From the NCBI GenBank assembly GCA_029465975.1, contig CM055730.1:12975767-13039766 (forward strand): a stretch of DNA of 64,000 nt. The letters run 5' to 3'. This DNA is from Dallia pectoralis. Its lineage: Eukaryota; Chordata; Actinopteri; Esociformes; Umbridae. Numbering within the stretch: the stretch's first letter is position 1; every line of letters begins with the position of its first letter. Positions 20,924 through 35,217 of this stretch are shown here, piece after piece. Both the position numbers and the translations under genes were made by a program. The notes under the pieces were generated by a model, which searched no databases, was not told where the DNA came from, and saw nothing but the letters and a program-made list of their open reading frames with translations.

Positions 20924-23900
20924 CACAACTTTTATTTCACAAAATGTGATACTACTAGTCTGTGATCAAATGCACAATATATATAATCTGAGTATTTATT
21001 ATAGTAGAATAATCCATACATTATGCTTTTTAGTCAAAACGTTGTATGAGTTCAGGTCAAAGCGGCCTACAAGTCATGCATTCCAAATAAAAGCTTAAAA
21101 CCTGTAATGTTTACAAGAAATTAAGTTGCTATCATAAAAGGTGATAATATGTTTTTTGATTTATAATTGGATTTATATGGATTTAAACACAGCTTTAATG
21201 AGGCAGTCATTTTGCACTAGGAACACAGAATAAATTACCATGAAACAAACACATCATTAAATAAAGCTGAGCAGTATATCCAGGCTTATATTATTTTGTG
21301 TAAACATTATATAATTATTTACCCCGGGTATATACTTGTATAAAAGCACCAGAGACCGGTCTTCCAAGTGTCCAATTCACCAAATGTAAATACTTTATCA
21401 TTATGACATGCACCTAATAGTATAAAATCAAACCAGATATACCGATGTTTACCCCTGTTTGGTAATCTCATTTTGCCCTAGAAAGTCACATTAAAAGGGA
21501 TATTAACAGTTAGCATTTACATGTTCACGGTAAATATATTAACATATCTTGACAATATTAAGGATGAGCCTACACAAAATACAACATTCCTTGTGGGGGA
21601 AAAAAATCTCCAACCTCCCTGGAGTATATTTTTAACTCAAAGGTAATCAAGGAAAATAGGCGAGGAGAATGGAAAGACAAAACAATTATTATCCCAACTT
21701 CTACGCTCAATTAGTGGCATATTGTCTTTAAACATTTGCATAACTTTCTTTTCTTACATCTCAAAAGCTGATTCAATGAGGATGTATTCGATTTGAGAAC
21801 ACTTATGCAGTAGGATTCACATGATTATCCTGAAATAATGAAAGTTGGCAGTTGGGGAGAGGGAGCTTTTCCATTACTAATAAACTCACATCTTCTCAAT
21901 CACTCGATCACTTATTGGTTTCTAGGTCACAGAGGATTTAGGATTTACAGAATGAACAAAAATACCTATACCTTGATAACCACAGCTGTGTGCTTTTGTG
22001 TTTGTCATGCAAACCAACTCCAGTGAGTGGATATGCTAATGTCTGGCACCGTTATTGATTTGAATTCAGGACGTTGTGCTTATCTTATAAATCCTGTATG
22101 TTTGTGTGTGTATGAAACCCTAACTCCAACATGCAAGAGTATTGTACATGAACTTCCTGTCCTTTGCTGCTTCGCAACACAAAGGACCGCACTTCTTGAA
22201 AACCTACCAAACTTTTGAGTTATTCAAAAGGTGCGGATTGGAGAGTTCCATCCGAGACATTTCAAGCTAGCTGTGGAGAGAGCTTACGATACATACTTAA
22301 CTTTGTTACATGTACTCGTATAAATATGTATGCATCTTGTGCGCTAAATTGGTGGGGCATGAAGGCCTTGTCTGAGAGGATTGCTCTCAAAACATATTCA
22401 TTTTTAATTTGTTTAACTTTTGGTTGGAGCAAGTATTGTGCTGCTGCGTCTAGTGGTTTGGTATTCAACGTGTGCTTGCTTCATTTTAATTACTTCTCTG
22501 TCAAACAAAATTACGCTGAGTCAGCTCCTTCATGAACGGCGGCATCCATTGTCTGCCTAAGCTGAATTTGCATACACGGTTTAATTTATGTATAAGTGTG
22601 TTTGTCTTTTCAGAATGCTGCAACATTTCAAAGATATGTATTGGTGTTAACGGAAAAATATTGTACAATGTAAAATATTAAAACGTAGAGGATTTCACCA
22701 TTTTTGCCTTTCCTGTTTGTAGTATATCTATAAGATATAAATCAGTATCTTAGAGCTGCAGTTGTCAGCTGGTATTCCTTTGTCACACACATCTTACAAT
22801 GATCATGTTGTCAAAACCACATAGTAAATGATATGGAATGTATTGTAATGTACATTTTGCAATTTCTATTTATTGTTGCTGCCTTATTGGACAGTTCTCT
22901 TTTGTAAAACAGGGTCTCATTGGGCAATTTTTTCCGGTTAAATAAAGGTTGTATAAAGAATAGACTCAGTATGTGTGTTTCACTCAGAATGAGCAATATA
23001 TTCTTTAATGAACATAATTTCTTGTTGAATAATTGCAAGAAAAACATACTGTGGTATGACAATGAACAAGCTAGCAAAACGTCTCGTTTTAACTTTTGAG
23101 AAAAAATATCCAACTCATCTGCCTTTTAGGTTCATATCTGTATGTATATATGTGTTTCTCCATGCCTGAAGGTAATACTAATAGTTTTTATTCAGCTATA
23201 ACCAGGTGCCACTGGGATTGCTAATGCAGTAATTCCATCCATTATACTATTAGAATACCTTTAGTTATTAACAGCTATCATACCTGCCAACCTAGCTTCC
23301 GTTACGTTTTAACTGTGGGTTGAGGCCCTAACTCAACAGTATCGGGGAAACAAACCCAAATCATGCTGTGTCTTTGGATACCAGACCACTAATATCATGG
23401 TTGTGTAATCTACCTCTTTACACAGACATAGACACAGATTATCCATTCCTGTTACTCATTGCACCAGATTTTACTCGTGTGCCTTTTTCTAAGATGACAG
23501 TTATATGCGTTCTTGAATTATCAGATGGAGTGAGACTACGAGAAAATGAGAGGAATTGTCAAAGCCTTGGAGAAGGTGCCATTCCTTAGAGAGATCTGGA
23601 CCACAAGACTCGGCCCAAATTGTTCCTACCACAAGAGGCAAAAACAACGGTTCTCCGTTAGAAATGAAATCAATAATATGTTCATACATTGATTTTACCC
23701 GCTTTGAGATTGTCTGTTTGCAGTTAGCCTGGGGTCTCCACAGCTGGGCCAACCTCAAACCATTTGTCAAATGTTGATATGTTGACAGTTCTGTCAACCA
23801 GTTGATATGTGTTACCTCTTAACCAGTTGAAGTTGGGCAGCGTCTTTACTTGAACAACTAGCACGGCAATGAAACCCTGTCAGTTAATGTTGCATCACCA

Positions 23901-25604
23901 GCTGAGCTGTCAACTGTTTATAGCCAAATATTAAGCTATTTATTTTCCTCTCCTCCTGGTAAGTATCTTTCAGTTCTTTCCTGTGGATGAGAGTGGATTC
24001 TTAGTCAACTGAAAATCAGCGTTGAATAATAACAAACTGAATAAACTTAAGTACTGGGAGCTACAGAGCAATGTAGAGAACCACCTGTAATAGCCAATCA
24101 CTGAGTCACTAATGATGTGACGGCAATCATTAAAATAAGAAAGCTGAGAAATACCTATGTTCTTTGTGTCTGATGTATCGTATGATGTATCGTATCTCCT
24201 GTTTGGTTTGCAACAAGAAAAATTCAAAATTCAGTGATGAATTCACATCACTGCAGATGAATTACCCCTAGAGGCTGATGCGGTAACGACAACCCCTGTA
24301 TTGATTAATCAAATCGGAAGTGATTGGATCTGGCCGATCGTTGGATTAAAGCATAGCTCCAGATGTGTACTGTTGTCAGTTTTTTGTAACTGATTGAGTA
24401 GTTGCCACGGTAATTTAACAAACTTTTGATTGTGTCTATGGTAACTGCTAATCCTTCACTGCTAATCCTTCATGTGAAGCTATTTCGACTTTTCTGACTC
24501 ATCATAGCGAAGACAAGTATACATGGCTGTATATTTCTTTTTACTCACTAGAGTTTACACAATTGTATTCTGTGCCTACAGAATTATAGTTTAAGATCAA
24601 CGTGAGTACATTCATTCAATTCCAGGGTATTGCTGCTGTCATCTAACGCTAATATTGACAATAGGACATGTCCTAATTAAGCAATGTAGATACAGTTATG
24701 ATGAGCAGTAGTCATATCCACACCCACACCCACCTACTCAAAGCATCACCAATTATAACCAACATTATTCTATGTTTTAGCACTACTTGATTTTCAGATC
24801 CTCTATGCTTTACTCTTAAAATGATACTGTTGGAGTAATATCCAGATAATCAACCCCTACAGTCTGCCTCATGACAACAACGCCAAACTGATTTTGGCGA
24901 GCTGAAGATCGCGGCAAGATTTCTTAGTATAGCATTTAGCTTTTTTCCACACGGCTCTTTCAAACAGGAAGTTGGGCGGGTCAACTTTTGTCAGGTGCAG
25001 TTTGCAGGAGCCCGAGGGTGTCAGGAGATCCCTGCAGTGGAGTCCTCTTTGTAGAATGGTGGTCAGTTTGAGTCGCCCATTTGGCTTCCCAGGCCATCTC
25101 ATATAAAAAAAACGTGATGGCTCGAGTGAAAAGGTTGCCTCTGCAATCTGATTCTTATCCTGGTTTGTGTCATAAGACGATCCCAGGAGCTCTGATAGGG
25201 CAGTGCTCATACTGTATTGTTCTCCAAGTGTGTTTGTTATCATGGTTGAGCAAACAGTGAGTAGATCCGCTTGTATTTGAGTACATATCCCAATCTGGAA
25301 TTTGATATTCAAAAATTAGAGATCACACAATTGAGGGGACATGAAAAAGAACTGGTATCGCATGCTGATAATAATTGTACCTATTGATCTTAGCAAATGT
25401 TAAATCTGCACCCTCTTTCACGGTTAATAAAACGAATAAATCAATTTAGAAAGATGTATTGTAGTCATTGCATGTCTTTAAGAGTTACACGCTGGAAACA
25501 TTCGTCCTCTGTTCAAAAAGAAAGAATCCATTGAAATGTACTTCAACTTTACAAAGTCGAATTATGAAGGCTGGAGAGCCATATATTTTAAAAGTGCAAT
25601 GTGA
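20924..25604. other. long unique AT-rich stretch, no gene seen
   Basis: Open frames reach 147 codons at most (24869-25312, minus strand). That one is GC-richer than its neighbours but shows no domain, signal peptide or splice context I recognise. Small local duplications occur (TGATGTATCGTA twice near 24172-24195; CTAATCCTTCA twice near 24450-24473). No RNA genes or clear transposons were seen. Confidence 0.4.
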
Positions 25605-25715
25605 ATTTCATTCAGCAGACGCTCTTGTCTCAAGGGACTTACATGAGCAATTAGGATTAACTGCCTTGTTCTGGGACAGACGATGCTGTTTCTGGGATTC
25701 GATCCAGCAGTTGTA
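25605..25715 (+). mobile_element. SINE-like dispersed repeat fragment
   Basis: The block with CAGCAGACGCTCTTGTCTCA, GACTTACATGAGCAATTAGG and GGGATTCGATCCAGCAGTTG matches, from memory, a teleost SINE-type repeat whose consensus carries the same words in the same order. It lacks a recognisable tRNA-like head and ends directly at the 27-bp array, so it is probably truncated. Confidence 0.55.
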
Positions 25716-25726
25716 ATGGTCAAAAG

Positions 25727-26797
25727 CTAGAGCATTAATACATGACAATCTGGCTTGAGCGTTAATACATGACAATCAGACTAGAGCATTAATACATGAC
25801 AATCAGACTAGGGCATTAATACATAACAATCAAGCTAGAGCATTAATACATGACAATCTGGCTTGAGCGTTAATACATGACAATCAGACTAGAGCATTAA
25901 TACATGACAATCAGACTAGAGCATTAATACATTACAATCAAGCTAGAGCATTAATACATGACAATCAGGCTAGAGAATTAATACCTACCAATCAAGCTAG
26001 AGCATTAATACATGACAATTAGGCTAGACCATTAATACATGACAATCAGGCTAGAGCATGAATACATACCAATCAAGCTAGAGCATTAATACATGACAAT
26101 CAGGCTAGAGCATTAATACATGACAATCAGGCTAGAGCATTAATACATGACAATCAGGCTAGAGCATTAATACATGACAATCAGGCTAGAGCATTAATAC
26201 CTACCAATCAAGCTATAGCATTAATACATGACAATTAGGCTAGAGCATTAATACATGACAATCAGGCTAGAGCATTAATACATACCAATCAAGCTAGAGC
26301 ATTAATACATGACAATCAGGCTAGAGCATTAATACATGACAATCAGGCTAGAGCATTAATACATGACAATCAGGCTAGAGCATTAATACATGACAATCAG
26401 GCTAGAGCATTAATACATGACAATCAGGCTAGAGCATTAATACATGACAATCAGGCTAGAGCATTAATACATGACAATCAGGCTAGAGCATTAATATATG
26501 CCAATCAGACTAGAGCATTAATACATGACAATCAGGCTAGAGCATTAATACATGACAATCAGGCTAGAGCATTAATACATGACAATCAGGCTAGAGCATT
26601 AATACATGACAATCAGGCTAGAGCATTAATACATGACAATCAGGCTAGAGCATTAATACATGACAATCAGGCTAGAGCATTAATATATGCCAATCAGGCT
26701 AGAGCATTAATACATGACAATCAGGCTTGAGCATTAATACATGACAATCAGGCTTGAGCATTAATATATGCCAATCAGGCTAGAGCATTCACACATA
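25727..26797. repeat. 27-bp minisatellite, about 39 copies
   Basis: The unit is GAGCATTAATACATGACAAT followed by CAGGCTA. The 5' third mixes variants (TCAAGCTA, TCTGGCTT, ATACCTACC); the 3' part from about 26290 is much more uniform, except for occasional ATATATGCC units. A variant order such as an ACATACC unit followed by several ACATGAC units recurs, suggesting block-wise expansion. The array abuts the SINE-like fragment. Confidence 0.95.
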
Positions 26798-29466
26798 AAT
26801 CAAAAATCGTTATTATGATGGTCTATACACTCCAATATACTTGAATATAAATTGAATATTTGTGTTCATAAAATATGTATGACAGGAGAAATACTCTTAA
26901 AGCATGTATGAAATGTAACATATTTACCCTTTATTATAAAAAATATATAAACAAATTGACATGGCAGTTTAGTTTTATATGGCAATATCCTACACTGAGG
27001 CCAAAAGGACTGCGGTTATAAATCATATTTCTATTACCCACTGATTCCCCCCAAAAATATTACAACCTTCTACTCAAGCCTCACCAATAACACACAAGAC
27101 ACACAGGATCAATATGATTTCTCCACTCGTATCCTTGATGTTTTCTCTGTATTGCTGAGGTCTCAATAGACTCCTCACCTTTAAACGCAGACATTCTTTC
27201 CCTTGACAATAGTTGAAAATGCAGTGTGAATGAAAAACTATTCTCAAAGGGAGGAAGATGTAATTCAATGCAGCAAAATTGTTCGAAATATATGTCACCA
27301 TTCCTGTTGTACAAATGTCCTACCTAACAATCACTTAGGAAATAGTTTCTGTAGTGTCTGTCTTTAAGAGCAATGCATGTTTAACGGTTTCCTTTTAAGT
27401 TCTTCTGTGGTAAAAAAAACCTCTGGTAACATCTACCTAGTAAAAAAGGAAAGCATGCCAACTGCAGAGCTGGAGCAGAGAGTACATTTTCCAACTTTTA
27501 GAATGACTTATAGTTGGTTCATTAATTCAGATGCAAAGCCTATTTAAACAGCTACCACTTATGTTGGTTCACCTGAGATCTTCTTATCTCTGTGTTTTTT
27601 TTTACCGAGTCCTTTCCTGCGCCGGCAGGTGAAAGTCATTTTTATGAGAACTAAGTGGTGGTGTTTCCACTCATGTGAATAAAAGAGGAGCAATGCTTGT
27701 CTCCCTGAAACAGACCATTACTCCTCCATTGTTTGCCAAAGCTCAATGTTGTGAATAATGTACACCGGTTTTGCACTTCCAGCATGTTTGACACAAGGTC
27801 ATGCGCTTCAATGGGACTTGTCTGAAGCCAATGAGGTGGGAGAATGACAGTTGCATCTTTGCGGTTTTACAAGAACATGCTAGCTACAGGGTATTTTTTC
27901 TGAATATACTTAGATAAGTAAATAAAATGTTCCTTACTTGTTAGGTTTCTCGACTGAAAGTTTCAACGGTACCCGGGACCTAGTCATTCCGTACAGTTTA
28001 ATTGTGAATGTCAGCTGCAGACCTAATATAATGTGGAGTGACCCACCCTGTGCCTTTGAGAGAGTTGACCAGGGCTCTGAGGTTAAGCCTTCTACCCTGG
28101 AAAGCAAGACTCCAGAGGCAGATTAGCCCATTTCCCTCTTCTCTAACACTGATCTTTCTTTCCAGAGCTAAAGACTGTTGCATTATTTGTGAATAACAAC
28201 ACACTGTTATTCAATATCTACCCTATTTGTTTATCGTTGTGAAATGTGCCAGGCGCTTGGATTTGTCAGAGCCCGTTATTATTGCCGATATTTTTCTTAA
28301 TCGTGTTTCGAAATAACATTTCAATTTGCGGATGTTTTTGAAAATCTGATTTGAACATTCTGTCTTTGTGCCAGATTAAAAAGGTATTATATTTTTGCAG
28401 AGACATTATGGCATTACCGTAACAAGACATAGCATTTGGGTCACACGACACACTTAAAATTGCCAAAGAGGGCAATCATTTTGACTGCAGAGGAGAAGAG
28501 CACAGTGTTTTACTATTGCCCTGACTTGGATCCTCAGTTTGCCTCAGTTTGATGGCTGTTGTTTTAGTCTAGTGAGTTTAGAATGGGTTAGTGTGACAAA
28601 GTTAAAGGCTAGTACAGCTGGCTGACAGTGTCACAAATGGGACCGTCCAATCGGTTACTTCGAGTGGTTATACAAGTTGTAAGGTGGTCAAGGAGGGAGC
28701 TCACGGGGGTCGCGAAGCAAGAACAACGGTTCAGGCCTGCTTTTATAATAAGTGCTTTTAGAAATAGGAGGCCGCATGACCCAGCTGCACGTATAATTCA
28801 TCTGCTGCCAGCATGTCACTCCCTATGGAGATCTATCAGTCATGCTAAATACAGGCATGACTAGTCTACTGAAAATTAAACCAATTTAGAACCAATTGTG
28901 GTAAATCTATTTTTGGAACACAATTTACCGTTGCTGTTGGGAGCTAACTGGGGCACAGACACATATGTAATCTCATGCCTTTTTACCGATTAATGCATAG
29001 TTAGTATTGAAAGGCATTTTTTGCATCTCATGCATATTGATTCAAGAGCATGTGCAATTATTTAAATAAACACACTAAAGCAAAGCTGCGTATGATTTTA
29101 GCCAAACAAGAAAATTGTCATAACTGGCAAATTGTTTCTTAATATTTGCTGTCCTGTATGCATATAAACACTTCTTTATGGCTGATTTTATTGGACTTTT
29201 TTATACATGCTTTTTATACATGCTTTATGCAACTGACTCCAAGGTCAGAGGGAAATACATTGAATAAAGATGCTTAGAAGCTTAGGAATAAACTGTAGCA
29301 TTCTCTTGTACTTACTTCCAGTGATGGCGCGTGTAATGGCCATATAACGTTATTTTTATTATTTTATTAATGATATGCTAGCTACACATTAAGGTTGATT
29401 GTCATGCTTAGGGACATGAACATATGGTTTTACTGTTGGGTCTGGGATTAGAACCAATTACCTGTT
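26798..29466. other. unique DNA, no gene seen
   Basis: No exon or RNA gene was recognised. The patch at about 28730-28870 has mixed, non-repetitive composition that might be conserved, but nothing in the sequence alone proves it. Confidence 0.4.
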
Positions 29467-29833
29467 TTACCCTGTTGCTTCTGTTGTAGTCTCACTGGTG
29501 TGTTTACTGCTGTTCACTGTTGCTTCTGTTGTAGTCTCACTGGTGTGTTTACTGGTGTTCACTGCTGCACCTGTTGTAGTCTCACTGGTGTGTTTACTGG
29601 TGTTCACTGCTGCACCTGTTGTAGTCTCACTGGTGTGTTTACTGGTGTTCACTGTCACACCTGTTGTAGTCTCACTGGTGTGTTTACTGGTGTTCTCTGC
29701 TGCACCTGTTGTAGTCTCACTGGTGTGTTTACTGGTGTTCTCTGTTTCTTCTGTTGTAGTCTCACTGGTGTGTTTACTGGTGTTCCCTGCTGCTTCTGTT
29801 GTAGTCTCACTGGTGTGTTTATTGGTGAGTTAA
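29467..29833. repeat. 45-bp minisatellite, about eight copies
   Basis: The 45-bp unit reads TGTTGTAGTCTCACTGGTGT, then GTTTACTGGTGTTCACTGC, then a variable TGCACC/TTCTTC/TGCTTC part. Because 45 is a multiple of three, frames stay open through it on both strands: Leu/Val- or Cys-rich products on plus and a Thr/Ser-rich mucin-like product on minus. These are repeat artefacts rather than genes. Confidence 0.93.
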
Positions 29834-32800
29834 TTTATTGAAGAGGGTGTTTTTTAATGCATACATTTGTCACTGAAATTAAGCTGCATCACACACCTAA
29901 TTCCTTTTGACTGCCCTGATTCCTCACCATATCACCTACATAACTCACCCCGTGCCAACAAGCTGTGACATATGGGATGTCCATTAATGCTTGTGCGTCA
30001 TTACAGAAATGCAATGTGTCTATGTGGATTAACCTCTAACATCACGCCGGCCATTTATGTAATCGAGTTTCAGTCATTCCCAGTCATATTATGTTTTAAT
30101 GCTGTCAGACTTGACTCGTGTGCAGACATTTCTGTGTTCCTGCGTGCTGTTTGCGATGGCGTTTTGCAACGCGGGTCGGTTATTTATCCAGTTCTGAAAT
30201 GTAAACGTGAAGCGTGAATGTGTGTGCCCCTAGACTTGTGAAAGAAAGGAGGATCGTGATTTTAGTGGATTGTGGGTAGAAGTGTGCGTTTGCCCATAAA
30301 GCATTTTGAGAGTGTGAAATGTTCTCGACCATGTGGCGGAGACGTTTGATACAGTGCTGCTTGTCACACATTTTGTTGTCGTTCACTCTACCACACTGAC
30401 ATCGATTTCATAGTCTGCTGCAGGTGTTATCGAGCATACAAATACAATATCAGCTATTTGCATTTTCTCTCCCACTTCCCCATTACACTTTTATATTAAA
30501 AACAGGAAAACAACTAGCCCATAATCCTACATATCACACAATTGCTGTTACAATTCAAATGGTGCATAGCCTGGAAACCTGGCTGGCTATCATATTGCAA
30601 TGTATTGATGTTTTTATGTCTGCGGAAGCTTGGACTGGATGTCAAATAAACAACTGACATTTGGGCACTCTAAAGTCTTTTTTAGACCTTTTGACTTATA
30701 GAATTTCTGGAAATCGGATGAATGTGCTCTTATGTAACCCGTGGGGAGGGTTGTGTGCATATATAGACTTCCATCGCCATCTCTCAGAAATCACTAATCC
30801 ATTACATATTTTTTTGTTGTTCCTATGTGTCACCTAGGTTTATTGGGTTAAATTGAATTGCAACATAGCCACTTGTCCTGAAGCAGTATAACATTTGCAT
30901 TCTTCCAAATAATTACAATTCGAGGTTTAAGCACTGGGATTATTTTACCCTCACATGCACACGCGTGAATTCAATTAGAGTTTGATCTGTGTCCCCCGGG
31001 ATTGAAGTTCCTCTGGCTCTTGAGTCCATGTGGTTCCGTAGCAGCAGTTCAGAGGGGGGTTCTCAGTGTCAATGTTTGGCTGCTAATGATGTCTACCTTG
31101 GCTGTGGTGTCAGCACCCTGTGCCCACTGTGGCTAGCTTTAGCAGTAATGTTAATGGCTTCGTTTGCTTTGAAACCGGGGGCATTCAATGGTGTCTGGTC
31201 ACATCTGACCTGTGCAAAGCTATCCACACTTTTTTATTCTTCTCAAATGAGAATAGAAAAGCTTCTGTTTCGACGCCACTATTTCTGCACACATTTCTCT
31301 AGACACACACACACACAGACTCTAATCTTAAAATTAAGCTAAACTTAACTCGTCTACTCAACGTAACTCCTATTTTTTGTCCAGACCTTAAAGCCGTTCC
31401 TAATCCGAATTGTAACTTTTCCCTTACACCTAACACGTATGCGTCCAAATGAATACATATCTCAAAATACGGACAAGAAAGCTGTGAGAGTTCACACCTA
31501 CTGTCAAGCCCTGGCAAAGCAGGTCGTTCACTGTTTCTTTTTAGTCCTGGCGTTTTTATTAAATGTTTTTCATTCTCCGTGCGCATGTGTCCTGGTTCCT
31601 CATTATTACACATACTTACCGTCGCCATGGGAATGCCAGAAAACGGCCGCTCAGGCTTTTCTCAGGCATGTTATTCCCGCACACTAAAATTGAATCAAGC
31701 TCATATGAAGTTACTGCTCTCTTCTCCCGGCACTTTGTGCCAAATGTAAGGGTAGAACCTGACTGAAATATGGTCACACGAACAAATACATTTTTTCACG
31801 GTCGCGCTCTTCTCTTTTAGGAATAGTTAACAAAATGTAGTACCGAGTGTGATTATTAATAGGACATCATTTTCGGTGAAGCTGTTATGCGTGTTTGCCA
31901 CTTCCATTTTGTCGTTAATTGAAAGTGAAACATGTTCGTTAGGTTGACGTTATGTTATGCAAGCGTACTTGTTCTTTCTGTAGAGCACAGTAGCTTTTAC
32001 TTTTCTAATATACCGAGACACAGAGTCTGCAGGCACAGAATCCCTTTGAATTGCTTTTAACAGATGTGTGTTATTATTTTGGACAACACCTTTGTGAGTT
32101 GATGTTTAAGGCTATCATCCGTTTGTCACATTGAACTGAGCGACTAGTGAGCTGACGTGCTTTGGCTTTGGCTTGGTCTGAGAGGTTGTGATGCTGATGT
32201 GACACCACTGAGGCCTTAATTCACTTAACACATTGGAATACGTGTCGCTCGTAATATTGGTCTCAGTTTGATTAACACACATTAATAATCCTCACGTTGG
32301 CCCTGAATTGGGTACACGCGGGTTTATTCTGGGGAGAGGTGTTTATTATATTTACCTCATTGCTGTGTATCACGGGCTACATGTAGTAAGGTTGTATTAT
32401 AAAATCACACACAGACTAAAATAGTTGTCGCGTTATAATCCCCGTAAAGCCAAGAAATGCTCGTAAAACTTAAAACGGGTAACTGAAAAAAGCCGAGAAA
32501 CGCCGTTTGAGGTGGTCTGGCAGGCACGGGTGGAGAATTTGGTGTCCAACGTCTCAGGACTTTAGAGATTGAGTGCACAAAGTAAGCGTCACTATTTCCT
32601 TCTCGCTCTTTTAACCCCTCCCCGGTTACTCTTGATGAGAGGCAGGTGTGGAGGGCTGTAAACCAGGTGTTATAGATACACTCTCCTGGCATTCCCTCTC
32701 CACAGTCCTGAACATCCGTGATCTGCGCCTCCTTGCTCCACGTCGGCAGGGCGTGCATAAAACGGCAATGCCACAATGTGGAAACGTGTATAATTAATCT

Positions 32801-33532
32801 ATAACACTCGGTTTCTTAACAACCTCTCTGCCCACGTAACACGATCAACGACATGTGAACCTGAACGCTTGCATGAATCCACTCTCGAGATATGTTGCAT
32901 CTCAGCTTACATATGGTTCGCCCATATCGCGTACAGCCGTGCTCCGGCTCCCGTGGCTTTATTGTGAATACTGATTTGAAGAATGGGCGGTATCAGTTTG
33001 TGCTGAATCATTCCCTCTCTCTAGTGTAAAACGGAGCAGCTTAGCTGCTGACAACAGAGGTAATGTACAATCTCCTTACTCTTTAGCCAATGGCACGAGA
33101 AAATGATGTTGCCCCGTGCCACGCCTGGTCTATAAGAAATGGTCCGTCCATTTATCCGAATACACAATGCAGAATACCGCACATTGTTCCATATGTCAAC
33201 GCGCACTTTATGTGCTGTAAGAGCATGGCAATATTCAGTGTAGTTCAGTCAAGGACTATTTTAAGCACATGAATTCTGTTAGCCACCTTAAGGGCCTGCC
33301 TGGGCCCCTGTCACATCTCACAGAAGGATGGAACATGAGGAAGGCTATGTCACGCCCAGCACAGCAGCTGTCAACGCTGGCTGGAGAATATCAGCGAGGC
33401 CAATCAAGATCAATACCTGAGCCCATGTCGAGCTGCGAGACATCTTTCGATAGGCATCTATCTGTGTAGTGTAGAAGGACATGTTCATGTGGTTTATAAC
33501 GACCCTTAAAAAAGTGTGCCCGACTTCTGATA
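29834..33532. other. unique DNA, no gene seen
   Basis: Open frames are 123 codons or fewer and unrecognised. The stretch 33360-33470 is non-repetitive with mixed words and might be a conserved element. A short CA run lies at 31303-31316. Confidence 0.4.
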
Positions 33533-33643
33533 CAAAGAGAGAGAGAGATACCATTTCTTACGGTGTCTTTCTCTCTTGCTCGCCCACCCACCCACACTCT
33601 TCCTTTTTTCTCTTTCTCGCTCTCTCTCTCTTTCACACTACCT
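33533..33643. repeat. (GA)n then C/T-rich microsatellite pair
   Basis: A GA run (33535-33549) is followed about 20 bases on by a C/T run with CCCA words to 33643, so complementary purine and pyrimidine tracts sit close together and could pair. Confidence 0.75.
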
Positions 33644-35217
33644 ATCTCACAGTTTTACCGATTTTACTATTTTTATTTAAAATAAATTCTCACTTCTGCC
33701 CTATACCCCCTATTTAATTCTAATAGATTCCTGTTGTATGAACTCCTCTGCCCTGGTACTTTTCTCATCACTTTGTAAGAAAGGCCTGCTCCTGTCATGT
33801 AGACAAAATTACAGTTCCCTCTGTGATCTATTCAATTGCTAGCCTTTCTCATTCTCTGCATCAGATAGCGCTCTCAAAAATGATTGCCGTCAATTGTAAT
33901 GTTGATCGCCTCCTGCAAATTCTTTGTTTTTGCGTGCGTGTTCACATCCAGGCACCTAGCGTCATACTAGAACTTCTCATTTGGACGAACTGCAAACCTT
34001 TTCTGTGCAGGAGTGACACCCGGGACTAATCGATCACATGGAAAGACATGCAGCTTCCTGTTCATCAAGCACTGTGAGCGCACACGTGTGTTTGCTCGTG
34101 CGCACGCTTGCATGTGCCTTCATCTGTTTGCTTTAGGTCACGACCGGGTTATTTCTGCAACGCAAACGACAAAATGAACTCCACCCCAACTGTTGGTGGT
34201 CACTGCGCTCGTCTAATGGAGAACATTTATTGGTCTCATTTACCTTAAATCACAGTCCAATTATCTTAAACATCAATGCGCTGGAGGTCATCTAGACTTA
34301 TATACATGAGTTGTGTTTACGGCGTTCAATCTAACACAAACCTCTTATCAGGCATCCCGTCAGTTCATAATATTTAACCCGTGTGCTGCTTGGAACTCGG
34401 GCTTTAAACTTCCCATCTTTGATTTGATGACTACCCTCAGTAGAGCCGTTGTAACCCGGTAACCTTTAATCTCCTTTTTTAGCCTAGCCTTCAGGCATGA
34501 GCTTGACCTTTGTGAAGGACGTTGGGAATGTCAGCGTAGTACTAACTGTTGGAGATCTCAATTTGCGATGGCATTTCCTCCAACCAAGGTGGCAGGAGCT
34601 GAGGGGCACATGGGGATTGGTTTGCACGGTATTTGGCTTTTACACGGGGGGTGACCGAGCTCCCGGATGCCTCAATCTCTCTCCCTTTACTCCCCTTCTC
34701 ATCTCCTCTAGTGCTCCCTGCGTCTTTTCATTTCTCTCTCACCCCAACTCTCTTTCTTGGCATCGGAGAACCGAGGACCTAACCTTTTACGGTCATGGTG
34801 ACTAACTGCATGTCAGGGCTTTTCTATGAACACTGACCTGACAGATGAAAAGAGCCGGTATTGGCCTTATCCTTCTGCCAAATTGAGGACGAAATGGGAG
34901 AGAACCAAAACATTTTGGACTTTCCAATGAAAGGCTACTGAGGGTGGCTAGGTGGGGGCTGATCTGTTCTACCACTGAATGTTTTCTTTCAGTATAATTG
35001 AACGGGAGACGTCTAATGGGAGCAGGGAGACACGCCGACAGGATGTATCCTTAAATGTGCCACACAAAGGGAAACGTATCGGCGGGAAAACAAACGCTGC
35101 TGCAGCATAGTGGTTCGCCTCAAAGTTATTGCTTGCATAAATGTCCGCCAACGGTATTTCCAGAGCATCACATTATGTCTTACAGCCGTTTTCTGTTGGG
35201 CTATTTGTTTCACACGA
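33644..35217. other. unique DNA, no gene seen
   Basis: Short unrecognised frames only; no repeat structure of note. Confidence 0.4.

Noticed and set aside
24869..25312. 147-codon minus-strand frame in a GC-richer patch as a possible exon
   Set aside because: No domain, no repeat of family motifs, and no supporting splice sites that I could identify.
25727..26797. Regular array considered as a CRISPR
   Set aside because: Units are directly adjacent 27-bp copies with no unique spacers, and the genome is eukaryotic.
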